Source of the DNA: Oscillospiraceae bacterium
GTDB lineage: Bacteria; Bacillota; Clostridia; Oscillospirales; Ruminococcaceae
Direction: 5' to 3'
Assembly (NCBI GenBank): GCA_015067025.1
Contig: SVNC01000008.1
Location: 62,001 to 126,000 of the forward strand
DNA length: 64,000 nucleotides
The position numbers and the translations under genes are program-made. Numbering within the stretch: position 1 is the stretch's first letter; the number at the start of each line of letters is the position of its first letter. This document shows, in pieces, positions 33,612-42,024 of this stretch. Under the pieces are notes generated by a model that saw nothing but the letters and a program-made list of their open reading frames with translations, was not told the origin of the DNA and ran no database searches.

Positions 33612-34200
33612 TGACACTTTTTTCACCTATCACACAATCCATGATGATTTTAATAATCTCATTTATATCGTCTCTACAATCTTTTTTAAGCCACTCCATT
33701 ACTATTGCGAAGATGCCTGAAAGATAGAATTTTATAATATAGGCACGTTTCTTTTCGATAACGTTAAAGCGAGCAAGTATTGGATCGAAGATATGAGTAA
33801 ACATTTTTTCATACACTTCGTTAAAGTTCATTAAATCAAACCACTTTACCGCAATCTTGAAAATTCTATGATTTTCTTTAACAAATGTGAGATAGGGAGT
33901 GAGATATTCGGTCGTTACGAATATAAGCTCTTTTTTATCACAGGTTTCATAGCGAAGAGAAATACTTGCAGTTTCGGCAGAATAATAAGCCTGGTGCTTA
34001 TCAATAATGTATCGTGTGGTTTCCTTTAATAAATCCGAGATGTTTTCGTAGTGCAGATAAAAGGTTGAACGGTTTACTCCAGCCTTCTCGCAAATCTCTT
34101 TAATTGTGATATACTCAAAATCCTTCTTTTCAAGTAATGCAAGGAGTGCCTCATCCATTCTGATTGCCGTGTTGAAATATTTGCTTTCGTTCTTATTCAT
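33595..34200 (-). CDS. TetR/AcrR family regulator
   Basis: A 201-residue regulator. The N-terminal helix-turn-helix contains ITIKEICEKAGVNRSTFYLHYENISDLL, typical of TetR; the C-terminal ~130 residues are the TetR_C_7/C_8-like ligand domain common in Firmicutes. AAAAGGTGACG precedes the ATG. It lies between two membrane-protein genes in one minus-strand operon, and a perfect inverted repeat overlaps the operon promoter, so it probably represses its own operon. Confidence 0.88.
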   Translation of the reverse strand: MNKNESKYFNTAIRMDEALLALLEKKDFEYITIKEICEKAGVNRSTFYLHYENISDLLKETTRYIIDKHQAYYSAETASISLRYETCDKKELIFVTTEYLTPYLTFVKENHRIFKIAVKWFDLMNFNEVYEKMFTHIFDPILARFNVIEKKRAYIIKFYLSGIFAIVMEWLKKDCRDDINEIIKIIMDCVIGEKSVNEQNT

Positions 34201-34221
34201 AAAACGTCACCTTTTGAAAGA

Positions 34222-34566
34222 TTACTGTTCTTCGCTGATCTCTTTTGCCAATTCCACAATCTCAAAGGCGTATTTTTTCTTGCCGTTTTCAAGTATTTTC
34301 TTGTATATGGGATAGTTTACGCCGCAACCTATCATGCCGATAATACCGATGATGATACCAAGCACGATACCGCCGCTGATCTGCTCCATTGCCATACACA
34401 TTCCTGTGCCGAACACAAGGGTGGCTATGATGCCCCACGTATAAGTGAAGATAGTCGCAGGACGTTTTGCCTTTGCATCAAGCTTTTTGAGGGCAACGAT
34501 TTTTGAGCTTTTTTTGGGTGCATAATCCTTTGCAATTGCTTCCGCTAAAATTTTGTCTGTGTTCAT
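34222..34566 (-). CDS. Two-helix membrane protein of the TetR operon
   Basis: A 114-residue protein: a basic amphipathic N-terminus (KILAEAIAKDYAPKKSSKIVALKKLDAKAK), two transmembrane helices (about 40-60 and 64-85) joined by a tight Gly-rich turn, and a charged C-terminal helix (KKKYAFEIVELAKEI). Similar proteins are common in Clostridia next to TetR genes, sometimes labelled 'dihydropteridine reductase' without support. AAGGAGATTTT precedes the ATG. The function is unknown; regulation by the TetR protein is likely. Confidence 0.75.
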   Translation of the reverse strand: MNTDKILAEAIAKDYAPKKSSKIVALKKLDAKAKRPATIFTYTWGIIATLVFGTGMCMAMEQISGGIVLGIIIGIIGMIGCGVNYPIYKKILENGKKKYAFEIVELAKEISEEQ

Positions 34567-34601
34567 TTTTAAAATCTCCTTTTTGGTTTATTGTGTCTTT
34601 A

Positions 34602-34630
34602 ATTATACCAACCTTATGAGATTATCTGAA
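34602..34630 (-). promoter_or_regulatory. Promoter of the TetR operon
   Basis: On the minus strand TTCAGA (34630-34625), a 17-bp spacer and TATAAT (34607-34602). The operator at 34629-34656 touches its -35 box. Confidence 0.6.
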
Positions 34631-34656
34631 CAACATGTTTTATAAAAAATGTTGTT
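34629..34656. promoter_or_regulatory. Palindromic TetR-type operator
   Basis: AACAACAT (34629-34636) and ATGTTGTT (34649-34656) are perfect inverted 8-bp arms with a 12-bp spacer, abutting the -35 box of the TetR operon. The arrangement is what a dimeric TetR repressor needs for autoregulation. Confidence 0.65.
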
Positions 34657-34731
34657 TTAAAACAGCAAATTTATTTTTTAGCTGATTATACCACAAAAAA
34701 TAAAAAACCACAATACATACGAATAAAAAAG

Positions 34732-34774
34732 CAGGGCTGCCCAAGGCGAGCCGCCTTGGGCAGTTCCTGCCTTT
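34732..34774. repeat. Short structured repeat, copy C
   Basis: An 11-bp perfect stem, CTGCCCAAGGC / GCCTTGGGCAG, around GAGCC, nested inside GCAGG/CCTGC and followed by CCTTTT. The string GAGCC...GGGCAGTTCC...GCCTTTT recurs at 34846-34877, and its core in the pst operon repeats. Confidence 0.7.
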
Positions 34775-34845
34775 TGAAATATTCTGCTTTATCGGAACAG
34801 GAAAAACGGCAGGGATATACAATACTGCTGTACCGCACCCGTACT

Positions 34846-34877
34846 AAAGGGAGCCCCTTTGGGCAGTTCCCGCCTTT
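34846..34877. repeat. Short structured repeat, copy D
   Basis: AAAGGG-AGC-CCCTTT followed by GGGCAGTTCCCGCCTTTT. It aligns base for base with the right half of copy C, although its stem sequence differs with compensating changes, which suggests conservation of an RNA or DNA hairpin. Confidence 0.65.
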
Positions 34878-35198
34878 TATAAGAAATGATTAATCCCGCA
34901 GTTGAGAAACGGCGGGATTAAAAACTTCTATATGGCGGACACCCTAATGTACGTCCTGTTTATGCACTTAATTGTATATAGATACACAGTGATTTTGCAC
35001 AAATTGCGTTTTTAAATTTGTCTATATATACAAAAAACCAAAAAAGAACAAAAAATCAAAAAATACTTGTCACAAAACAGGGATAGAAAATGTTATTATA
35101 TATAGAGGGGTAAATAGCACTTTTCCGAATTTTAAGCAGTTCAAAAATCGTGGGAAAGAAAAAAGCACTCCCTAATTAAGAGCAGGAAGGAAATTGTT

Positions 35199-38100
35199 AT
35201 GAAAAAGCTTGCAAAAAAAATTATCAGCGTTTTTCTTGCGGCGTCGATTGCATTGCAGATAGCTGTGTCTGCTTATGCTGAAGCTGGTGTTGATCTTTCC
35301 GATGTGTTTTCTTCTGATAGCGATTTGCTGCCACCCGAAGAATATAGCGAAGAAGAATACACCGAAGAGCCAAAGGTGCTTATCGGCGAACTTACGGACA
35401 AGCGTACAGAAACCACAAAGCACTTTCTGTACAGTAATGGGACTATAGAAGTTGCACAATATGGCGTAGCTGTGCATTATCTTGATGAAAACGGCGAATG
35501 GCAGGATATAGACAATAGTCTTATTTCAGAAGCCGCAACCGATGATGAAGACGATTTTGCAGGCTACGTAAACAAGGAAAATAACGTAAAGATCAAATTT
35601 TCTAACGGGAATTCGTCGGGTAAGTTTTTTAAATACGAAAAAGATGGATGTAAACTGACCTGGGGACTTAATAAGGCTGATCTGAACGGAAAGTTCAGTA
35701 TTGCTCCTAAGGTGCTTTCTGATACTGAAAATGAATATGCACTCCATAACGTTAAATCTTCCGTAAAATACAGCTCCGTTATGGAAAACGTAGATATTTC
35801 CTATGAGATTAGCGGTAGTGATATAAAGGAAAATATCATAGTAAACGACAAGCTGTCATCTTACAACTTTACTTTTGATATAAAGGCAAAAAAGCTCGAC
35901 CTTGAACTGGGCGAGGATGGAAGTATTTCTATTACAAAAGAGGACGGCACACCCTTTGCATATATTCCCGCTCCTTTTATGTACGACAGTAATAATGAAT
36001 ACAGCTCTGACGTCAGCTTTTCGCTTGAAGAATATAAGAATGACAGATATTATCTGACAGTGACCGCAAGCGAAGAATGGATGAATGAAGAGGGCAGAGA
36101 ATTTCCCGTAGTTATCGACCCTGCGATAGTGCAGAGCGGTTCAGACGTTTCAGGTTCTTTTATCTCCTCTGCATTTCCGAATGCAAATTACAGCACGTGG
36201 GATAATCTTCTTGTCGGTAATCACGAGTCATCCGGGAATACAAGAGCATATATTAAGCTTACACTCCCTGAGCTTGAAAAAAGCGACGTAGTAGTAGACG
36301 CTCAGTTCAGCATTTATCAGGGCTCTTCCGTGCCGACTTCTTTCACGGCAGGAAAAATGTACGTTTACAGGATAAATGAAGACTGGGATCCTGCTACTTT
36401 AACCTGGAATAACAGACCTGCGTTTCAGATTACCATTTCCGATTATACCGAATTTAATGCTACAGCAGAAAGAAAAGAAGTAAATATAACCGGAATGGTA
36501 CGAGAGTGGTATAGCGGTGTACCTAACTACGGCTTAGTTCTGAAGGCTGATAATGAAGACGGCAGTCTTGGCTCAGTCTCCTTTGCAAAGTCGGTTTCCT
36601 CAAGCTATGATTCAACTATGCTCCCCTATCTTATGGTCTCCTACAGAAGCAATAAGGGACTTGAAGGCTACTGGGGATATCACGCGGTGGGTGCAAGTGC
36701 GGCAGGTACGGCGTATATAAACGATTTTTCGGGCAATCTGGTATTTACAAATACTATAGTTGCCGACAGCGGAAACCGTATGCCCTTATCTATGGGACTT
36801 GTATACGACGGATTTAGGGCGAAGGAACAGTTCCGCCCTGCTACAAGCTCTTCAAATACAAAATTCAGCAGTATGAATTTCGGTCTTGGCTGGAAGCTCA
36901 GCTTAGAAGAATGTATACTGCCTGTAACAGATGCGAATATGATCTCCACTTACAAGTATATGTATGTGGATTCTGACGGAACGGAACACTATTTCTACCA
37001 GTCTACAGCAGATGACGGCAGTACGGTATATCTTGACGAGGACGGACTTTCGCTTACTCTCACCGTTTTATCAGGCGGTGGTTATAAGCTTACTGATAAG
37101 GACGATAATTATAAGCAATTCAATTCCTCAGGACTTCTTACTGTTATATCAGATGCTAACGGCAATAAAAACACTCTTACGTACACAAACGGCCGTATAA
37201 CCTCTGTAACTGACGGAGCAGGCAGGGCGACCACTCTTGCCTATAGCGATTCGGGTTATCTGACAAGCGTAACTAACACTGCGGGAAAAACTACTACCTT
37301 TACGTATAGTTCAGGCTATCTTACAAAGGTCACTTATCCCGACAGCACCTATGCTTCTTATGCATACGATACCGCTAACAGCGGTGTAATGCTAAGCACT
37401 CATTCAAGTGAGGACGCATATAAGCTCTATTTTACATATTCCTCATTAAATAATATCAATCGAGTTACAGCTTATGAAGAGAAGGTACAGACAGGCTCTG
37501 CCTACGTTGCAGGGCAGTCAGCAAAAATAGAATACGGCGGAAGTGACCTTTACACAGTCTACACCTTTATGGGCGGCGATAATACTATAGATACTGATGA
37601 CGATATCAGAACTGTTTATATTTTTGACGATCTTGGCAGAACTGTGTCCTCTTACTCCACCGATAAGAATGGAAAAACCATTCACGGTGCAGGAGCAAAC
37701 ACCTATGAGAGTGCAGAGAAAAGCGGCAAGACAAATAAGATATCCACTCAGTCTGTTATCGGCGGTGTAAACCCTAACCTTCTTACAGGGCATCAATGCG
37801 AGAGTGCGACAGGCTGGACGTCGGCGTACGTTGGCACAAACAATTCGTCTTTAACAAGGACGGTCGACAGCACGACGAAATATCTTGGTGCAGGCTCTAT
37901 AAAGCTTTTATCTAATTCTAAGATATCAGGTTCTCTCGCAGGCTATAAGCAGACGGTAACTCTTGAAGCTGATACAAAGTATTATTTAAGTGGATACATT
38001 CTTACAGAAAACATTTCAGGTACGGGTGCTTGTCTTGCGGTATCAAACCCGGGAACGACCGCCGTTGCCTTTACCTCTGAATATGTAAACGGCACGACGG

Positions 38101-41100
38101 ATAAAGCTATCAATGACGGCTGGCAGAGAGTAAGCTTCTCCTTTACGTCAGCCACAGCAGGAACGTATACTATCTATTTCGGCCTTGAAAATTGTACGGG
38201 TACGGCATATTTTGACTGCCTACAGCTTGAAAAGAGCGAATATCTCAGCAACGCAAACTTGCTTGAAAATGCCAAAATGGAAAGTACGTCAAAATGGTCT
38301 GCCACAAACGGCTACAGCGTAGCTACAGGTCTTGACGGAAACGGACTTGCACTGACAGGTAATCCCAGCGGAAACCGTGCTATTTATCAGGATGTATATC
38401 TCTATACCCCTGCAAATACTACCTATGTGCTTTCAGGTTGGGTTAAGGCAAGCTCTGTAGATATAAGGGAAAGCCGTAAATTAAGGCTCAGAGCAAAGAT
38501 ATATTATACCGATAACACTACTGAGACCCACTTTGCAAGCTTCCTCAGCAGTACGGATGAGTGGCAGTTTGCAAGCGTAAATATCGTCCCTAAAAAGACT
38601 TTAGACGTTAAGGCGATAAGAGTATGCTGCGACTATGACTATAACTGCAATACAGCCATATTCGACAACCTCTCTCTTATCAAGGATACCGTAAAAAGCT
38701 ATACCTATGACGATGACGGAAACACAGTATCTGCTGTAGATAATGCACAGGATAAATTTACCTTTGAGTATCAGGATAACGACCTCGTAAAGCAGAATAA
38801 CCCCACAGGCTATAGCTATAACTATACCTATGACAGTAAGCATAATCTGCTGACAGCAAAGAGCGAGAATGACGTAACGTACACCTTTACTTATGATGCT
38901 TACGGCAATCCGCTGACTATGAAGCAGGCAAATTCTGCAGGTGATCTGTATATCAACAGCTCTGCGACGTATACCACAAACGGCAATTATCTTGCTACTC
39001 TTACAGACGCAAGAGGCTATACTTCAAATTATACCTACAACGCCAATTCAGGTCTTTTAACAAAATTTACTGACGCACTTGACAACAGCACGATTTATGC
39101 ATATAATTTAAATAATAATAGAATTACATCGGTAGCCTATGACGCAAATAAAAACGGTGTAGGTGACGGTACTGAGTCGATAGTAAATTACGCTTATTCA
39201 AAGGGCAGACTCAGCACGATAACCCATAACGGCTTTAATTACGGCTTTACCTATGATAATTTCGGTAATATGGTAACCACCACCGTTGGCGGCAATGCCC
39301 TTGTAACTAACACCTACGGCAGTAATAACGGTATGCTTACAAAATCTGCCTACGGCAACGGCTACAATCTGCTGTATACCTACGATAAATTCAACCGTGT
39401 GATAGCCGAAAAGCAGGGCAGTAATGCATTAAACCGTTTCTACTACGATAACAACGGCAACCTTGCCACTGTTACTGATGGTGAAAACGGCATAGAATAC
39501 AACTACGAATATGACTTTATCGGCAGACTTGTCCGTAGCTTTGCAACTAAAAACTCCGCAGATTATCTGACATCGCAGATAACTTATGATGAGTTTAATC
39601 GTATTTCTGCACAGAATTATATTCTTGCAAATGGTACAAACCATAATTATAAGTACGAATACAGCGAAAAAGACAACCTTATAGAAACTGTAACTCTGCC
39701 CTACAGCAGAGGTATAATCTATAACTATGACAGCCTGAACCGCCCGACCACAAAGACTATTGCAGGCGGTACGGCAGGTATTTCTGAAAGCTATACATAT
39801 TTTGAAGACACAGACACAAATGCAACCTCGTCGCTGGTATCAAGGATAACCTACAACAATGGGAAATATCTGCAATATACCTATAATGAAGTAAATAATA
39901 TAACCGCTGTTTTGGACACCAACGGCGGGAAGCGTACCGGTTACAGCTATGACGGATTAGGTCAGCTTATAAGGGAAGACAACCCTTATACAAGCAAAAC
40001 TTACGTTTACGCTTACGACAAGGGCGGAAATATAACTTCCGTTAAAACTTACGCTTATACAACTTCCTCTACCTTAGGTACACCTACAAGTACAATAACT
40101 TACACCTACGGCGACAGTGCTTGGAAGGATAAGCTGACAAGCTATAACGGCACGGCTATAACCTATGATAGCATAGGCAATCCTTTAAGCTATCGCAATG
40201 GCACGCTTGCCTGGACCGGTCGTCAGCTTAAATCTCACACAAGTACAAACGGTACAACGACAATATACACCTACAACTCTGATGGCGTTCGTATCGGTAA
40301 AAAGAGTGTATATCAGGGTAATACGTCTGAGACCTCTTACGTTGTATCGGGTACTACAATACTGAGTGAAACAAAAGGCTCAACAACAAATTACTATATT
40401 TACGATGAAAAGGGTTTACCTATCGGCTTAGTATATAACGGTACTACTTATACATATCGCAAGAATATTCAGGGTGATATCATTGCTATCCTTGATAGCA
40501 CAGGTGCTGAGGTTGTTACTTATACCTACAATGCGTGGGGTGCGGTAGAAGATATAAGTGGTTCGCTTGAAACAACGTTAGGTGTTAAAAACCCATTCAG
40601 ATACCGTGGATATTATTACGATACCGAGACGGGATATTACTACTTAAACAGCAGATACTATGACCCTATTACGGGTAGGTTTTTGAATGAGGACGGCTTT
40701 GTATCCACAGGTCAGGGCTTGCTTGGCTACAATATGTTTGCGTATTGTGGAAATAATCCTGTTATGCGTGTTGATCCGAATGGTGATATCTTTTTTCTTG
40801 CTCTAATTTACGCTGGACTCACCTCGGGTGGTATTTTTGGAGCAGGTGCAACTTCTGTAATATCAGCCAGTGGACCTGAAACAGAATATGCTGATCCTAT
40901 TACAAGAGCCTTTATAACAGTAAAATCAGGATCATCTGTAAATGAAACAATAGCAAGTGTAGGCGATTCAAGTAAACCAATTTCTGTATATGCAGAGGGA
41001 AGAGTAGATTCCCCATTAGAGTCGTCTGCAGGGTTAAAATTTAATTTGTTTGGATGTTCGCTTAATATAAGTTTAGGCTTAGGACGAACAGGTGTAGGTT

Positions 41101-41333
41101 TGACGGTGCCAAACGGAGAACAAACACAAACACATTTTATAGGTGCTGACCTTGCGGAATTAAAGTTGGGTTATGAAGTTTCGGTAACTAAACCGATTGA
41201 TTCTAATAAAATTAACGTAGAAAAATTAGATTTTACGAGCGTGGGAATCACTGGAAGAAGCATAGCCGCTCTTATAATGGCGTATTATACAGGAACATCG
41301 GGTCCGTTTTTACAACCGATACCAATGAGGTGA
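35199..41333 (+). CDS. RHS/YD-repeat secreted toxin protein with variable C-terminal domain
   Basis: A 2044-residue exported protein of the RHS/WapA type. A signal peptide (1 to about 28, ending AYAE) is followed by an N-terminal domain, a DNRLRE-like beta domain (about 316-480, SGSFISSAFPNANYSTWDN...), then YD repeats interrupted by two jelly-roll, carbohydrate-binding-like segments (about 860-1165). YD repeats resume to about 1780. The RHS core NPFRYRGYYYDTETGYYYLNSRYYDPITGRFLNEDG starts near 1797 and ends in MRVDPNGD (about 1862). The remaining ~180 residues are the variable tip, rich in Gly/Ser with hydrophobic stretches; I do not recognise its activity. YD repeats normally form a shell around the toxin tip. 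The candidate immunity gene overlaps the 3' end signals. Confidence 0.9.
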   Translation: MKKLAKKIISVFLAASIALQIAVSAYAEAGVDLSDVFSSDSDLLPPEEYSEEEYTEEPKVLIGELTDKRTETTKHFLYSNGTIEVAQYGVAVHYLDENGEWQDIDNSLISEAATDDEDDFAGYVNKENNVKIKFSNGNSSGKFFKYEKDGCKLTWGLNKADLNGKFSIAPKVLSDTENEYALHNVKSSVKYSSVMENVDISYEISGSDIKENIIVNDKLSSYNFTFDIKAKKLDLELGEDGSISITKEDGTPFAYIPAPFMYDSNNEYSSDVSFSLEEYKNDRYYLTVTASEEWMNEEGREFPVVIDPAIVQSGSDVSGSFISSAFPNANYSTWDNLLVGNHESSGNTRAYIKLTLPELEKSDVVVDAQFSIYQGSSVPTSFTAGKMYVYRINEDWDPATLTWNNRPAFQITISDYTEFNATAERKEVNITGMVREWYSGVPNYGLVLKADNEDGSLGSVSFAKSVSSSYDSTMLPYLMVSYRSNKGLEGYWGYHAVGASAAGTAYINDFSGNLVFTNTIVADSGNRMPLSMGLVYDGFRAKEQFRPATSSSNTKFSSMNFGLGWKLSLEECILPVTDANMISTYKYMYVDSDGTEHYFYQSTADDGSTVYLDEDGLSLTLTVLSGGGYKLTDKDDNYKQFNSSGLLTVISDANGNKNTLTYTNGRITSVTDGAGRATTLAYSDSGYLTSVTNTAGKTTTFTYSSGYLTKVTYPDSTYASYAYDTANSGVMLSTHSSEDAYKLYFTYSSLNNINRVTAYEEKVQTGSAYVAGQSAKIEYGGSDLYTVYTFMGGDNTIDTDDDIRTVYIFDDLGRTVSSYSTDKNGKTIHGAGANTYESAEKSGKTNKISTQSVIGGVNPNLLTGHQCESATGWTSAYVGTNNSSLTRTVDSTTKYLGAGSIKLLSNSKISGSLAGYKQTVTLEADTKYYLSGYILTENISGTGACLAVSNPGTTAVAFTSEYVNGTTDKAINDGWQRVSFSFTSATAGTYTIYFGLENCTGTAYFDCLQLEKSEYLSNANLLENAKMESTSKWSATNGYSVATGLDGNGLALTGNPSGNRAIYQDVYLYTPANTTYVLSGWVKASSVDIRESRKLRLRAKIYYTDNTTETHFASFLSSTDEWQFASVNIVPKKTLDVKAIRVCCDYDYNCNTAIFDNLSLIKDTVKSYTYDDDGNTVSAVDNAQDKFTFEYQDNDLVKQNNPTGYSYNYTYDSKHNLLTAKSENDVTYTFTYDAYGNPLTMKQANSAGDLYINSSATYTTNGNYLATLTDARGYTSNYTYNANSGLLTKFTDALDNSTIYAYNLNNNRITSVAYDANKNGVGDGTESIVNYAYSKGRLSTITHNGFNYGFTYDNFGNMVTTTVGGNALVTNTYGSNNGMLTKSAYGNGYNLLYTYDKFNRVIAEKQGSNALNRFYYDNNGNLATVTDGENGIEYNYEYDFIGRLVRSFATKNSADYLTSQITYDEFNRISAQNYILANGTNHNYKYEYSEKDNLIETVTLPYSRGIIYNYDSLNRPTTKTIAGGTAGISESYTYFEDTDTNATSSLVSRITYNNGKYLQYTYNEVNNITAVLDTNGGKRTGYSYDGLGQLIREDNPYTSKTYVYAYDKGGNITSVKTYAYTTSSTLGTPTSTITYTYGDSAWKDKLTSYNGTAITYDSIGNPLSYRNGTLAWTGRQLKSHTSTNGTTTIYTYNSDGVRIGKKSVYQGNTSETSYVVSGTTILSETKGSTTNYYIYDEKGLPIGLVYNGTTYTYRKNIQGDIIAILDSTGAEVVTYTYNAWGAVEDISGSLETTLGVKNPFRYRGYYYDTETGYYYLNSRYYDPITGRFLNEDGFVSTGQGLLGYNMFAYCGNNPVMRVDPNGDIFFLALIYAGLTSGGIFGAGATSVISASGPETEYADPITRAFITVKSGSSVNETIASVGDSSKPISVYAEGRVDSPLESSAGLKFNLFGCSLNISLGLGRTGVGLTVPNGEQTQTHFIGADLAELKLGYEVSVTKPIDSNKINVEKLDFTSVGITGRSIAALIMAYYTGTSGPFLQPIPMR
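39298..40600 (+). repeat. RHS homology block, master copy
   Basis: This part of the large RHS gene recurs at 42120-43400, its 3' part at 44598-45040 and again at 46154-46480. Long stretches are identical and silent changes are scattered, so the copies are related by duplication with ongoing gene conversion. They provide homology for exchanging C-terminal tips. Confidence 0.85.
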
Positions 41334-41339
41334 TTGACA

Positions 41340-41939
41340 ATGTTATTTATGCTTACCAGATATATAATTTCAGCTGTAATTTTTGTACCGCTGATAATCA
41401 TTTTAAATAAAAAGAAAATTCTGAAAAAGAAATACGCTGCACCGATAATTATAGTTGCGTTTCTTCTGTTCAGTTCAGCCATATCGTCATTTCCTGTGGA
41501 AAATGCGTTTTTGCGTTTTGATACGCCTGAACAGGCTTTTTACTACGTTGAAACGGGTAAATATGATTACGTTGTAGAAGGCGAAAATTCATCTATGGTG
41601 GTGTATAAGAAGGACAGCAATACGTATTCGCAGATTTTTCTTTTAAAGGATGAAAAAGGATATATGCTAAATTCGTTTTACGGATATGCCCTCATCGATA
41701 GAATTTTTGATGGAAACCATGCACTGGATATTTTCAAGGTAAAAAACACAGACGATTATTATATAACAGGTGTTTTGGTTTCTGATGCTAGCAACATAGA
41801 ACTTAAAAGCGATACGAGAGATGTTGTGTGCAACGTTTTTTATAAAGAAAATAGCGTAATTTTTTATGCTTATGTAAAAGAGTATGCAGATGATATTTAT
41901 CTGGTTTGTGACGGAGAAAAGGTAGAGCTTCAAAATTAA
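41340..41939 (+). CDS. Candidate immunity protein for the first RHS toxin
   Basis: A 199-residue protein with two N-terminal transmembrane helices (about 2-22 and 32-50) and a ~145-residue soluble domain. Its ribosome binding site, GAGGTGAT, overlaps the RHS stop codon, so it is translated directly after the toxin. Position and size are those of an immunity gene; membrane location would fit a toxin acting at the membrane. No family is recognised, so the pairing is inferred from context. Confidence 0.65.
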   Translation: MLFMLTRYIISAVIFVPLIIILNKKKILKKKYAAPIIIVAFLLFSSAISSFPVENAFLRFDTPEQAFYYVETGKYDYVVEGENSSMVVYKKDSNTYSQIFLLKDEKGYMLNSFYGYALIDRIFDGNHALDIFKVKNTDDYYITGVLVSDASNIELKSDTRDVVCNVFYKENSVIFYAYVKEYADDIYLVCDGEKVELQN

Positions 41940-42024
41940 AAAGATTCCAATGAACTAAACTTATTCTAAAAAGAGAAGGATTGCAAAACAAATCCAACAC
42001 ACAAACCACGAAAAGAGATATCTT

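Larger units (their letters stand above)
34657..35198. other. Gene-free region with three hairpins before the RHS gene
   Basis: No gene is supported. Palindromes at 34732-34774, 34846-34877 and 34891-34920 (TAATCCCGC/GCGGGATTA) cluster within 190 bp. The AT-rich right half must hold the RHS promoter; TTGTCA at 35067 is a possible -35 but no well-spaced -10 follows. The RHS ribosome binding site GGAAGGAAA precedes 35199. Confidence 0.5.

Noticed and set aside
37140-40600. Possible collagen or CRISPR-like repeats
   Set aside because: The periodicity is explained by YD repeats at protein level and diverges at DNA level.
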